Assembly: GCA_910575255.1 (NCBI GenBank)
Contig: CAJTEM010000007.1
Coordinates: 1-64,000, forward strand
Reading direction: 5' to 3'
Source: Lachnospiraceae bacterium
GTDB lineage: Bacteria; Bacillota; Clostridia; Lachnospirales; Lachnospiraceae
Length of the DNA: 64,000 nucleotides
A program made the position numbers and the translations under genes. The notes beneath the pieces were generated by a model, which was given only the letters and a program-made list of their open reading frames with translations, was not told where the DNA came from and did not search any database. How positions within the stretch are numbered: the first letter of the stretch is position 1; the number at the start of each line of letters is the position of its first letter. This document shows, piece after piece, positions 17,429 to 26,505 of this stretch.

Positions 17429-19978
17429 CTACTCCTCTCCATTTGTCTCTTCCTGTGTCCCGGCATCTGTCGGCTCCTCCGGCTTCGGCCCCAGACTGAT
17501 GACGACATTCATTTTCGTTCCCTTTTTCACCTGTCTTCCTGCCTTGGGCTTCTGTTCCATCACATGGCCGGCAGGAATCTCATCACTGTACTCCCTGGTA
17601 ACACTGCCCATGGTAAGCTCCATATCTGCCACCTGCTCTGCCACGGAATCCTCCGGATCCCAGACCATGTCCCAGACCTCCACATGGTCCTCTGCCATCG
17701 CCTGGCTCTCTGCCGCAATTACTGCTGCCCGGCTTGCCTCCTCGGCCGCCTGGCGGGAAGCTTCCTCTGCTGCCTGACGGGAGGCTGCTTCCGCCGCCTG
17801 GCGGGAGGCTGCTTCCGCCGCCTGACGAGAGGCCTCTTCTGCTGCCTGACGAGAGGCCTCTTCTGCCGCCTGACGAGAGGCCTCTTCTGCTGCCTGACGC
17901 GCCTCCTCTTCCCGGCGCCGCGCTTCGGCTGCCTGACGGGATGCTTCTGCCGCATCTGCTCCGGATGTCTGCGCAGGTTCCGTTCCCTGCCTGCGGGCCG
18001 GATCCTTACCCTTGCTGATTACCAGATTCACCCGGTCTCCCCGCTTTACCTCCGTATCCGGGGCAATGCTCTGAGAGATTACCTTTCCCTCAGGAACCGT
18101 ATCGTGATATTCCTCAGATATCCTTCCGACCGCAAGTCCCAGCTTCCCGATCTCGGACCTTGCCTCTGCCTCTGTCATCAACCCGACATTCTTCATATAA
18201 ATACGGTCCGCTCCCTTGCTGATCCGTATGGTCACATAGCTTCCGGAATTGACGGATGCTCCCGCCTGCGGATCCTGCGCAAGGATCGTACCGGCCGGCG
18301 AATCGTCCGCCACCTCCGCCCAGCTGACAAGCAGCCCGAGCTTTTCCAGCTCCTCCTGCGCCCTCTCGCGTGTCAGACCGCTCACATCCGGCATGGATAC
18401 CACCTTTCCCGCATCTCCTGTCTGCCCTTCCTCGTTAACACAGACGGTCAGTACAATCTCCTGGCTCAGAGGCAGATTCTCCCCCGCCTCCACGCTCATG
18501 TCCAGTACCGACAGATAGACACCGGGATCTTTACTCTCCTGAATTGTAATGTTCTCAAAGCCACGCTCCAAAAGCAGTGCTTTTGCTTCCTCCTGCTGCA
18601 ATCCCTTTACTGCGGGAACCACAGCCTTTTCCTCCCCCTTGCTGATCCAGACCACTACCGTTGTCTGTTTCTCCACCACGGTATTCTGCGCAATCTCCTG
18701 TGCGGAGATCCGGTTTAAGGGCACCTCGGAAGAATAGACCATCTTGTCACGTGACATCTGCAGCTCCCTGTCGATGAGAAGCTTCTCCGCATCCTCCGCA
18801 TCCTGATTCACCACATTGGGCACACGGACCATATTCTCTTCCAGACTGGTCTTCCTCGTATTGACATGGAGCCGGATCACACCTGTAGCCAGGAGCACTG
18901 CCGCCAGCGTCAGAATTCCGGCGCCGGCGCCGGCCACTGCCCAGAACCAGCGCGGCACCACCCGCTTCGGATCCGGATCTTTTGTCACGTCCCGCGCCTT
19001 GACCTCTGCCGCAATCAGCTCACTGGTGAAACTCTCCATCGTCAGGGTCCGATCCTCGATCCGGACATTCATGGCATTCATCAGCGCCGTCTCCACGGGC
19101 TTGGAAATGCGGATTCCCCGTTTGGAAGGTTTCTTCACCTCATCTTTAACCTTCCGCTCCAGGGCATCCTCCGGAGTCACTCCGGTAAGCATCTTATAAA
19201 AAGTAGCAGCCAGAGCATAGACATCCGTCCAGGTGCCCTGGTCTCCCCGGCTTCGGTATTGCTCCTCCGGGGCATAGCCTTGTTTCAGCATCACGGAGAT
19301 ACTTTTGCTGTAGGTATTCGATGCAAAATGTGCTGCCCCGAAATCCAGAAGCTTCACTCTCAGGGCATCCGGTTCATCCGGATTCAGCACATAGATATTA
19401 TCCGGCGCGATATCCCGGTGCAGAAGACCGCTTTTATGCACAGCATCCATCGCTGTCGCCAGCTGAAGGATCACAGGGATCGCCTGGCTCTCCGCCATGG
19501 TTCCCTTTTCCTTCAGATATGTTTTCAGGCTGATGCCATCCAGATACTCCATCACAATATAGGCTGTCCGGTTACACTCAAAGCAATCGTAGACATGGAC
19601 GATTCCCGGAACAGAGGAAAACTGTGCCAGATGCCTGGCTTCATCAATGGTCTTCCTGACACCGTCCCGAAACTGTGTTTCCTGCTCGCCCCCGTATATA
19701 GTCAGCGCCTCCTGTCCCGGCATCCGGGTCGCCAGATCGCTGGGCAGATATTCCTTGATCGCCACCCGCCGCTTAATCAGGTAATCCCAGCCAATGTAGG
19801 TGACTCCAAAGCCGCCCGCGCCGAGCACCCTGCCCACAATATAACGCTTGTTCAGGATATATCCCGGCGACAGATAGTAGGCCTGGCTCGCCTTTGCATC
19901 CGCCGGATACCCGCAATGCGGGCAAATATCATAACGGTCGTCATACTCCTGCATACAGCCCATGCATAATCGTTTCAT
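17429..19978 (-). CDS. Transmembrane Ser/Thr kinase with zinc ribbon and PASTA repeats
   Basis: 849 residues. An N-terminal zinc ribbon (Cys5, 8, 19, 22) precedes a complete kinase domain: G-loop GAGGFG at 53-58, Lys75 in VAIKEY, HRD at 187-189 and DFG at 212-214. One membrane helix spans about 344-369. Outside are four PASTA modules beginning near residues 384, 455, 525 and 600, an Ala-rich spacer of 8-residue repeats (RQAAEEAS, about 670-755), and a final PASTA-like module. PASTA kinases bind muropeptides or lipid II and control envelope processes. The gene is 1 bp from the upstream kinase gene and 8 bp before dnaE. Confidence 0.95.
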   Translation of the reverse strand: MKRLCMGCMQEYDDRYDICPHCGYPADAKASQAYYLSPGYILNKRYIVGRVLGAGGFGVTYIGWDYLIKRRVAIKEYLPSDLATRMPGQEALTIYGGEQETQFRDGVRKTIDEARHLAQFSSVPGIVHVYDCFECNRTAYIVMEYLDGISLKTYLKEKGTMAESQAIPVILQLATAMDAVHKSGLLHRDIAPDNIYVLNPDEPDALRVKLLDFGAAHFASNTYSKSISVMLKQGYAPEEQYRSRGDQGTWTDVYALAATFYKMLTGVTPEDALERKVKDEVKKPSKRGIRISKPVETALMNAMNVRIEDRTLTMESFTSELIAAEVKARDVTKDPDPKRVVPRWFWAVAGAGAGILTLAAVLLATGVIRLHVNTRKTSLEENMVRVPNVVNQDAEDAEKLLIDRELQMSRDKMVYSSEVPLNRISAQEIAQNTVVEKQTTVVVWISKGEEKAVVPAVKGLQQEEAKALLLERGFENITIQESKDPGVYLSVLDMSVEAGENLPLSQEIVLTVCVNEEGQTGDAGKVVSMPDVSGLTRERAQEELEKLGLLVSWAEVADDSPAGTILAQDPQAGASVNSGSYVTIRISKGADRIYMKNVGLMTEAEARSEIGKLGLAVGRISEEYHDTVPEGKVISQSIAPDTEVKRGDRVNLVISKGKDPARRQGTEPAQTSGADAAEASRQAAEARRREEEARQAAEEASRQAAEEASRQAAEEASRQAAEAASRQAAEAASRQAAEEASRQAAEEASRAAVIAAESQAMAEDHVEVWDMVWDPEDSVAEQVADMELTMGSVTREYSDEIPAGHVMEQKPKAGRQVKKGTKMNVVISLGPKPEEPTDAGTQEETNGEE
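17740..17915. repeat. 24-bp tandem repeat inside the PASTA kinase gene
   Basis: Units such as GCCTGACGAGAGGCCTCTTC (first 20 of 24 bp) recur about seven times. They encode the Ala/Glu/Arg octapeptide repeat between extracellular modules. In-frame copy number can change without breaking the gene. Confidence 0.85.
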
Positions 19979-19979
19979 C

Positions 19980-22094
19980 TCAATTCCCGTACTCCATCCT
20001 CAGATCCTCCAGCTGATCGATGACCGGCCGGAACTCCTCATTATTATTCACATATACTTCCATAATATTTCTGTTCAGAGACAGTCCATTGCCATTCTGA
20101 ACATTGAAAATATCCTGCGCCCGCTCTCCCAGCAGATAGAACACCATATGATCTGCCGCTGTACGCTCGTCCTTTGTAAGAGAATCCCGAATACTCCATA
20201 AATGAGTAAAACGTCCCCTCACCTTTCCTTCCTTCTGCAGCTTCTCCAGCACCACCATCCGATAGATGCCGCCCAGACCGGCCTGAATCATCTCATAGTC
20301 ATCCGTAGTTCCCAGATAGTACGCCTTTTCCCGCCTCAGAAACGGCTCATAGCCCTGGCCGCCGGCATCCTCTGCAAATGCCTCGTCATCCTCCCTGGCC
20401 TGGAAAGCCTGACAATACATTTCCCGATCCTCAGAACCGACACAATAGCTGGGATGGCCGTCTAAGGTCAGCCTTTCCAGGCTGGTAATTCCGGACAGAT
20501 CTCCCGGATCCGGGATCAGATAAGTATTGACATACAAAACCGGCGCACAAAAGGATACCGGTATCTGCTTCTTCTCCTTTCCGAAGCAGTCCGAAAACTC
20601 TTTGTCGCCTATAAAATAAAAATCCTTCTTATCCAGGGCATCAAAGGTATCCTCCAGGCTTCCCAGACTCTCCCAGACCTCGGAATCCCGCCGGGTGATT
20701 CCTGTGGTCTCCAACACATCCGGCAGCTTGTTCTTCTCCGCCTGCTCCTTCAGATACCCGCCATACTGCCCCGGACTCCGGAACCTTTCCTGTCGGATCT
20801 CTACCCCTTGAAAGCTCTCCCCATACTCCTGAAGCATTCCCTCAAGCATCTCCTCTGAGGTCTGACGCGGCTGCAGCTGCTCCTCCCCGGCCTTACCGGA
20901 CTTTTGTGCCTTGCGGATATCCTCCTGCTTCTCACGGTTGATATCCGGCATCTGCACGGAAATGTCCGCCTCCACATGATACAGCATTTCCTGGCGGTAG
21001 GAATAGATCCGGCTGCACACCAGCCCGATACCGCCGATGAGCACACAGGCTCCGACAGCCGCCCCAATCCGGATCATCCGGTACCGCAGCCGCTTCTGAC
21101 TGACCGTAAGCACCCTTGCCTGCTGATTCAATGCCTCCAGAAACTGATCCGCATTCCGAAACCGCAGTTCCGGATTCAATGCCAAGGCCCGCATAATCGT
21201 ATCATTCAGATACCGGGGAAGATCCGGAATCAGCTCCGACGGACCAGCCAGCTCATCCTTGATCATCCGATTCAGAGATTCATCCGGCTTCACTCCGGTA
21301 ATCGCCAGATACAGCATTGCCCCAACCGCATAGAAATCCGTCCATGGTCCCTGCCTGCTCTTCTTCTCATACTGCTCCGGCGGCGCAAAGCCCGGCTTTA
21401 AAATGATAGACAGGGTCTTTTCCTCCTCCCCGTCCGACAGCCTTGCCGCTCCGAAATCAATGACCTTTACCACAAAATGCTCCAGCTGAGAATCCAAAGG
21501 CAAAATATAGATATTATCCGGACTGATATCCCGGTGGACGATCTTTTTCTTATGAATCTCCTTCAGGGCCTTCAGCACAGGATTGACGATCTCCACTGCT
21601 TTCTGCCAGGGGATCACGCCGTCATACAAGGAAAGATATTGCTTAAAAGACAAGCCGTCCAGAAACTCCATGACAATATAGGCCGTATGGTTTTCCTCGA
21701 AAAAGTCATAGACATCCACGATATTGGGATGGGCATTGAACCTGGCCATGTTCTCTGCCTCTGCCAGGAAACGCACCCGCCCTTTCTGGAACTCTCCTGT
21801 CGCCTCCTCGGAAAATACGATCACCTCCGGATTCCCGGGGACACGGTTCACCACCCCGTTCGGGAAATACTCCTTGACCGCTACCTGCTTATCCAGCGCC
21901 TGATCCCAGGCACGATAGGTGATACCGAAACCGCCGATCCCCACTGTGGCGCCAACCACATACCGCTCATGGAGAACCGTCCCCGGGTACAGATGAAACG
22001 CTTCCTTTGGCTGTGCGCTGTGGACATATCCGCAATGCGGACAGACCTCATATTCCTCTGCATAAGTATTCATGCAATTGAAACAACGCTTCAT
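19980..22094 (-). CDS. Transmembrane Ser/Thr kinase with solute-binding-protein-like ectodomain
   Basis: 704 residues. Zinc ribbon Cys4, 7, 19... (CFNCMNTY, CPHCGY), then an intact kinase: G-loop GIGGFG at 52-57, Lys74, HRD at 187-189, DFG at 213-215. One membrane helix at about 341-362. The ~340-residue outside part has the layout of extracellular solute-binding proteins: KLPDVLETTG (the usual 'PDV' strand), then PVSFCAPVLYVNTYLI, YYLGTTDDYEMIQ and a late LSLNRNI. This is a receptor kinase whose ligand is probably a small solute (inference). Its ATG overlaps the lipase stop as ATGA. Confidence 0.88.
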   Translation of the reverse strand: MKRCFNCMNTYAEEYEVCPHCGYVHSAQPKEAFHLYPGTVLHERYVVGATVGIGGFGITYRAWDQALDKQVAVKEYFPNGVVNRVPGNPEVIVFSEEATGEFQKGRVRFLAEAENMARFNAHPNIVDVYDFFEENHTAYIVMEFLDGLSFKQYLSLYDGVIPWQKAVEIVNPVLKALKEIHKKKIVHRDISPDNIYILPLDSQLEHFVVKVIDFGAARLSDGEEEKTLSIILKPGFAPPEQYEKKSRQGPWTDFYAVGAMLYLAITGVKPDESLNRMIKDELAGPSELIPDLPRYLNDTIMRALALNPELRFRNADQFLEALNQQARVLTVSQKRLRYRMIRIGAAVGACVLIGGIGLVCSRIYSYRQEMLYHVEADISVQMPDINREKQEDIRKAQKSGKAGEEQLQPRQTSEEMLEGMLQEYGESFQGVEIRQERFRSPGQYGGYLKEQAEKNKLPDVLETTGITRRDSEVWESLGSLEDTFDALDKKDFYFIGDKEFSDCFGKEKKQIPVSFCAPVLYVNTYLIPDPGDLSGITSLERLTLDGHPSYCVGSEDREMYCQAFQAREDDEAFAEDAGGQGYEPFLRREKAYYLGTTDDYEMIQAGLGGIYRMVVLEKLQKEGKVRGRFTHLWSIRDSLTKDERTAADHMVFYLLGERAQDIFNVQNGNGLSLNRNIMEVYVNNNEEFRPVIDQLEDLRMEYGN

Positions 22095-23101
22095 TCTTTC
22101 TCTCTCCGTTTTTTCATTACGGTCTCATCCACCTTCAGCGACCATTTCCCCATGGCGAATGCCAGCAGATCCTCGGTACCATCTACTACGGACTCTCCCC
22201 CGTTCCACTCAATAAAGGGAGTCCCATGCCGCATATACAGAGCCTCTTTATCCGTATTGCTGCGGATATCCTCGGTAACCTGGATCACCCGCGATACTGC
22301 ACACGTCGGCTGCGTCAGCAGCGCCCCGATCAGTGACCAGCGGTAATGTACGACCGGATGCGCCACTCTGGCAATCAAATCCTTGTTTCTCTCGATATAT
22401 TCTCCCGAATACCCGGGACCGTCAAAGCTGACCGCCTGATAAATCCGCCCCCTCATATCATCCGGAGCCGCAATTGCCGCATGCTCCGCCAGATTCCCTC
22501 CCAGAGAATGGCCGGTCACGGCATAATAGGGGTAGGAATATTTCTGATTGATCTCCGCCATATAATCCGCGGCATTCTTCTGCTGAACCGTATCCCGTGC
22601 CATCAGAAGCCCGAAATCTGCATTGATCCAGTCCTTCAGCACCTGATTATAATCCTTGGACTCCGAACCGCGGAAAGCAATAATCGCATGCCCGGAATCC
22701 GTCTCCAGCAGCACCGCGTAAAATCCGGTTTCCTCGTTGGTATTTTTCACATCCAGGATCTTCCAGTCCCCATACCGGGAACCGCTGCCCGCAATCGATT
22801 CGCAAAGCTCCAGATCCTTTGCTGCCATAATCCTCTTCAGCCCTTCCTCCGCCAGATTCACCTTGCTCTCCAGCTCGCGAAACTCTGTCCCGTCATTCAA
22901 AAGCTCACGGACCGTGGCACTGCCTCCCCGCTCTGCAAGCTGCTCCTTCGTAAAATCATAGTAGGCAATCTGCGTTGCCACCATCAGATCCCGATCCGTG
23001 TACGCATTCTCCTCCGCACGAACCTTGGCGGGAAACATCCCCAGCCAGAAAACCGTCAGCAGCAAAATTCCAAATCTTGTCTTGTGATCTCTGTTTTTCA
23101 T
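22091..23101 (-). CDS. Secreted class-3-like lipase/esterase
   Basis: 336 residues. A signal peptide (KNRDHKTR, hydrophobic FGILLLTVFWLGMF, then KVRAEE) directs Sec export. The alpha/beta-hydrolase nucleophile elbow GHSLGGN is preceded by HAIIAFRGSESKDY, and YQAVSFDGPGYSG follows, the pattern of lipase_3/DUF2974 (Mbeg1-like) proteins. It would hydrolyse esters outside the membrane; substrate unknown. It is translationally coupled (ATGA) to the downstream receptor kinase. The AGGAG site lies 8 nt upstream of ATG, and palindrome B is in the leader. Confidence 0.87.
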   Translation of the reverse strand: MKNRDHKTRFGILLLTVFWLGMFPAKVRAEENAYTDRDLMVATQIAYYDFTKEQLAERGGSATVRELLNDGTEFRELESKVNLAEEGLKRIMAAKDLELCESIAGSGSRYGDWKILDVKNTNEETGFYAVLLETDSGHAIIAFRGSESKDYNQVLKDWINADFGLLMARDTVQQKNAADYMAEINQKYSYPYYAVTGHSLGGNLAEHAAIAAPDDMRGRIYQAVSFDGPGYSGEYIERNKDLIARVAHPVVHYRWSLIGALLTQPTCAVSRVIQVTEDIRSNTDKEALYMRHGTPFIEWNGGESVVDGTEDLLAFAMGKWSLKVDETVMKKRREKE

Positions 23102-23130
23102 TACACAACTCCTGTCCTGTTTTTGTTCCG

Positions 23131-23151
23131 GTTAATGCAACGATGTACTAG
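23131..23151. repeat. Orphan arm of an A-type palindrome
   Basis: TTAATGCAACGATGTACTAG, 20 bp identical to the right end of copy A at 10909-10928, abuts copy B and shares its CTAG. It looks like what is left of a second element after a nested or adjacent event. Confidence 0.75.
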
Positions 23152-23313
23152 TATAACCCATTTTAAATACCTTTCTGTTTCGGCAAGGATACTTTTCCGA
23201 GAGTGCAGAGGGAAAAGCGGAGGCGTAGTGGGGCTACGTTGAGCATTTTCCCTCTGTGCTATCGGGAAAGCAGACTGGCGAAACGGAAGGTTATTTAAAA
23301 CGGGTTATACTAG
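23148..23313. repeat. CTAG-ended 166-bp palindromic element, copy B
   Basis: Arms begin CTAGTATAACCCATTTTAAA and end with its imperfect complement TTTAAAACGGGTTATACTAG. The inside is GTGCAGAGGGAAAA...TTTTCCCTCTGTGC with a GGCGTAG...CTACGTT cap like copies A and C. It lies upstream of the lipase gene. Confidence 0.85.
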
Positions 23314-23367
23314 CAACATGACCAAATGCCTGTGCCGGCATAACATCTGCCTGTTCCTTACGGAAGT

Positions 23368-23430
23368 CAAATACCCCGCTGCTTGCAACGGGGCATCAAA
23401 TTTGCAGCGCAGCAAGCTGCGGGGTATTTG
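23368..23430. repeat. Imperfect palindrome G
   Basis: CAAATACCCCGCTGCTTGC and its near complement GCAAGCTGCGGGGTATTTG enclose 25 bp. The stem is 18 of 19 bp paired. It sits between the DUF2752 stop and palindrome B; it could act as a terminator for the DUF975-FHA/DUF2752 transcript, but no T-run follows. Confidence 0.7.
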
Positions 23431-23520
23431 GTCTACGCTCCGCTTCGGTCGGTGCTGATCTTGCGCCACTGGCTCATCGCTCGCGGAAATAAATTTCTAC
23501 CGGCCATCATTCGATCGGTA

Positions 23521-23940
23521 TCAGATCAGATTCACGCCGGTAAAAAAGAAAACTCCATTTTTGATTAACCACTGCACAACCATGATTCCTGTCAGAATCC
23601 ATAGATGAACCGGCCGGATTCGCAGCCCCCGGATCCTTCCCCTGGTCAGAACCTCCAGGGTATTGGACGGAAGAAACACGCATAAAAACAGCATCGCCAC
23701 GTCCACAGCCGGATGATAATAAAAGCTCCGGATCCAATGCCCCTGAAAAAACAGACGCAGGGCTCTGGTCCCCCCACAGCCCATGCAATAATATCCTGTC
23801 CGCTGATACAGCCTGCAGGGAGGAAACAAAATTGCCGGATCCACCCGAAGCCATCGCAGGATCAGATATCCGGCAATCGAATATCCGATCACTGCCATAC
23901 CTATGTAATAAATACTTCTGGAAAAGCTGTCGTCCTGCAT
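23521..23940 (-). CDS. DUF2752 membrane protein
   Basis: 139 residues with four likely membrane helices. The family signature CxGCGGTRALxxxxxG is present as YYCMGCGGTRALRLFFQG, preceded by PPCRLYQRTG. DUF2752 proteins are small inner-membrane proteins of unknown role, often near DUF4234/DUF975-type membrane genes. Its ATG directly abuts the stop of the DUF975-FHA gene, so the two are one operon. Its place among FHA genes hints at a membrane task in the same envelope programme, which is inference. Confidence 0.88.
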   Translation of the reverse strand: MQDDSFSRSIYYIGMAVIGYSIAGYLILRWLRVDPAILFPPCRLYQRTGYYCMGCGGTRALRLFFQGHWIRSFYYHPAVDVAMLFLCVFLPSNTLEVLTRGRIRGLRIRPVHLWILTGIMVVQWLIKNGVFFFTGVNLI

Positions 23941-25104
23941 TTATGATCTCAGCTCCAGACGGAACACCTCGTCTCCGTTACCCAGACGCAGAGTGGTCCC
24001 TGCCGGAACGCTCACAGAAGTTTCCTTAGGCAGCTGCCCCTGATTCAGATCATGGGTTCCATAGGTGGAATAATCCACAACAATAAATTTGCCATCCACG
24101 TATTCCACGGTCATATGCAGGCGGGAAACCTGAGGCGAGCTTAAGATCACATTGCACCGGGTTGCATCCCTTCCCACAATAAGCTTCTGCCCCGGCTCAA
24201 TCGGGATACTCGCCCCCGCATACTCGCCCTGAACACCTACCAGGGTCGGTCTGCCGAAAGCCTGAGCAGATCCGCCGTAAACCGGATTCGAACCGCCGTA
24301 GATATCTGCGGTAGGAGCATCATCATCTACCATGCCGTTCTGAGGCAGAAGGTTCTGGTTCTGAGGCTGGTAGACTACGTGGTCGCTGCTGCCGATGTAA
24401 TTGCTATTGTAACCATTGCCAGAACCGCTGCCGCCGTTCTGCGCCGCATCTCTGGGGATTCCCAGACGCTCTTCGCGGATTGCCAGGTATAATTCCGTAA
24501 AAGCAGCATCCAGATAGGGCGAGATAAAGAAAAAGGCCAGCCCAAAAGTAACCATTCCCAACAGAGACCATCCGATCAGGGATAACTGAAATACAAAGAT
24601 TCTCCACTTGTTGCCTGTTGTCATCTGCTTGCTCAGGCTGAAAATCTCATCCTGCGTTTTTTCCGGATAATCCGCGATCAGATAAGGAATTGCCCAATAT
24701 TCATAAGATTTGATAATTCCCGGAATACAGAACAGCAGAGACCATAAAAACTGGAATATATTCCGGAAAGTCAAGATCTTAGCCGAATTGCCGTAGTGCC
24801 CTGTCGAAAAACCGGAAAACACCATGGAAATCGGACCGGATTCTCCATTCCGGATGCTGTGGAGGAAATATTTGATGCCTCCTACACCGATAATATTCGT
24901 ATAAAAACCGGTTACAATCATGCTTATAAAAGGCGATATAGGCGAAAGACAGGGACATACAAAAACAACGCCGATTGCCAATGCACACGGAATCACCGAG
25001 AGCCCTGACATAAATCCCACAATAAAGTCCAATGCCACCGCTTTCCAGTAATAATTCTTCAGCCCTCCCCAGGCCCGCTTCTTAACCTCTGTGATTGTCC
25101 ACAT
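23941..25104 (-). CDS. DUF975 membrane protein fused to a C-terminal FHA domain
   Basis: 387 residues from ATG 25104 (MWTITEVKKRAWGGLKNYYW, the standard DUF975 opening) with GAGGAA upstream. Residues 1-215 form the DUF975 membrane domain with five or six hydrophobic segments. A Gly/Asn/Gln-rich linker (about 220-300) includes MVDDDAPTADIYGG. The last ~90 residues are an FHA domain: VGRDATRCNVILSS, SRLHMTVEY, then STYGTHDLNQG. FHA domains bind phosphothreonine, so this is a plausible membrane partner of the local kinases. It has its own promoter at 25173-25201. Confidence 0.9.
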   Translation of the reverse strand: MWTITEVKKRAWGGLKNYYWKAVALDFIVGFMSGLSVIPCALAIGVVFVCPCLSPISPFISMIVTGFYTNIIGVGGIKYFLHSIRNGESGPISMVFSGFSTGHYGNSAKILTFRNIFQFLWSLLFCIPGIIKSYEYWAIPYLIADYPEKTQDEIFSLSKQMTTGNKWRIFVFQLSLIGWSLLGMVTFGLAFFFISPYLDAAFTELYLAIREERLGIPRDAAQNGGSGSGNGYNSNYIGSSDHVVYQPQNQNLLPQNGMVDDDAPTADIYGGSNPVYGGSAQAFGRPTLVGVQGEYAGASIPIEPGQKLIVGRDATRCNVILSSPQVSRLHMTVEYVDGKFIVVDYSTYGTHDLNQGQLPKETSVSVPAGTTLRLGNGDEVFRLELRS

Positions 25105-25172
25105 AAACCATTCCTCGCTTCTTCTTTTTTGGATCCGCACAGGTATCTGTCCGAATCCTTGATGTCAGTTCT

Positions 25173-25201
25173 ATGTTACTGGTATTTCAAACAGACGTCA
25201 A
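25173..25201 (-). promoter_or_regulatory. Predicted sigma-A promoter of the DUF975-FHA/DUF2752 operon
   Basis: Minus strand TTGACG (25201-25196), 17-bp spacer, TAACAT (25178-25173). The A/T-rich stretch upstream (25201-25240) could serve as an UP-like element. The leader would be ~60 nt. Confidence 0.6.
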
Positions 25202-25253
25202 GTATAAATATAACAAAAATTTGACAAATTTTGAATTCTTTGCATCGTTTCTT

Positions 25254-25754
25254 CTATGATTTCCCGTTTTTGAGATTTTGCTTTTCTTTGATCCTGCTGT
25301 TGAATAATTCCTCCAACGCCTTGCTGCTCACCTGATATCCGCCATCCATATAAAGGCTGCCATCCTCCAATTGAACGAAACTGATCAATGCGTTCCCATC
25401 CTTGTCATAAAAGTTCATGATATACTTCGCTTTTTCCGGTTCATATGTTATCTCGGAATATTCCATCTCTTTTGATTCCAATATCCCCCTCAATTGCTGA
25501 ATATCCTCCTGGGAAAAATCAAAATCGATTCCTTCGATATAGGAATTTTCCGTAATTTCATAGCAATTCCCCTCTTCCATGGCATCGGCGGCCTTTTCCC
25601 ATACAGAGGTCGGAGCCTTACTTTCTTTTTCCTCTTCCTTCTGAATCTCTGCCACGCTTTCATTTTCTTTTGCCTCTGCCTGCTGACAGGCACAAAGCTG
25701 CAAATCAAGAATAGTAATGACAGCCAGACAGAAAATGATTTTCAACTTTATCAT
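25254..25754 (-). CDS. Putative lipoprotein
   Basis: 166 residues. Basic start, a hydrophobic stretch (IIFCLAVITILDLQ) and an LCAC lipobox-like sequence point to lipoprotein export, with Cys23 the likely lipidated residue. After an acidic low-complexity spacer (KENESVAEIQKEEEKESK) there is a small domain with no family I recognise (motif DGNALISFVQLEDGSLYMDG). It follows the possible immunity gene by 9 nt in the effector operon. A membrane-anchored immunity protein for the peptidase-like effector is one option; this is inference from position. Confidence 0.75.
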   Translation of the reverse strand: MIKLKIIFCLAVITILDLQLCACQQAEAKENESVAEIQKEEEKESKAPTSVWEKAADAMEEGNCYEITENSYIEGIDFDFSQEDIQQLRGILESKEMEYSEITYEPEKAKYIMNFYDKDGNALISFVQLEDGSLYMDGGYQVSSKALEELFNSRIKEKQNLKNGKS

Positions 25755-25763
25755 GAATTCTCC

Positions 25764-26453
25764 TTACCCTATATTCAGGATTACTACTGTTTTTGTTCCC
25801 AGACAGCGAGACAATACCGGCTCCAGCTGTTCCTTTAGCGAATATAAAATCCGTATCCTCTTTTTATCCTTTTCTGCATCCGCCAGCATTCCATGTTCGT
25901 CATATTCTCCTGAGCTTCCTATTCCTATTGCGATTGCTTCTCCGGGCACATTTCCCTCTCCATACACGGAAGAAAACAGCTCCACCAGACCTTCTCCGCT
26001 TTCCGGCTTTACGGCTGCCACCTTTTTATAAGTAATTTCTACCACCTTTCCTGCCTCCTTCAGCGCAGCCTCACTGTCTTTTTGCTCCAGGCAGCGGATC
26101 AGGCAGCGAATCTCCTCCTCCGAAAGACGCTCAATATGAAGGAAGCTTCGCAGATAAAAATACGGAAGCTCCATGGTATCGTATTTCTGATAAAAATCCT
26201 TGTCGTCTTCTTCTGTAGGCGGAATTTCCTGTTCTGCCATCCGGCCGGCCAACCGGTCCAGTCCGCTTTTTGCAATTACATAATATCCAAACAGACAATG
26301 ATACAGCTGCCAGATCTTTTGATATTGAGCAGTAATCTTTCCATCCTGGAACAGTAAAGAAGAGGATCTCTGTTCTATTATATTCAAATCTTCCAGTTCA
26401 GAAGCTGTAGGAAGCGCCATATTTTCCATTTGATTCCAGAATTTATCTATCAT
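25764..26453 (-). CDS. Hypothetical protein downstream of effector (possible immunity protein)
   Basis: 229 residues, soluble, acidic and largely helical, with no signal or membrane segment. I do not recognise the family. The first 120 residues (ILW...YQKIWQLYHCLFGYYVIAKSG) look like a helical bundle; the C-terminus has a Gly-rich loop (AIAIGIGSSGEYDEHG) followed by strands. It begins 52 nt after the stop of the putative peptidase effector and is followed by the lipoprotein gene. In T7SS loci the gene right after an effector commonly encodes its cytoplasmic immunity protein, so that is the leading guess. Confidence 0.7.
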   Translation of the reverse strand: MIDKFWNQMENMALPTASELEDLNIIEQRSSSLLFQDGKITAQYQKIWQLYHCLFGYYVIAKSGLDRLAGRMAEQEIPPTEEDDKDFYQKYDTMELPYFYLRSFLHIERLSEEEIRCLIRCLEQKDSEAALKEAGKVVEITYKKVAAVKPESGEGLVELFSSVYGEGNVPGEAIAIGIGSSGEYDEHGMLADAEKDKKRIRILYSLKEQLEPVLSRCLGTKTVVILNIG

Positions 26454-26505
26454 TTCCTGTCCTTCCTTTCTCTTTTCCCCATTAAAACCAGCTTATTAAG
26501 GATCA

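Noticed and set aside
12993-17777. Long plus-strand reading frames over pfkA, dnaE and the kinase genes
   Set aside because: They are antisense shadows of strongly supported genes, have no ribosome binding sites and no recognisable domains.
22091-23101. Lipase as a T7SS effector
   Set aside because: It has a clear Sec signal peptide and no WXG/LXG-type hairpin or YxxxE export motif.
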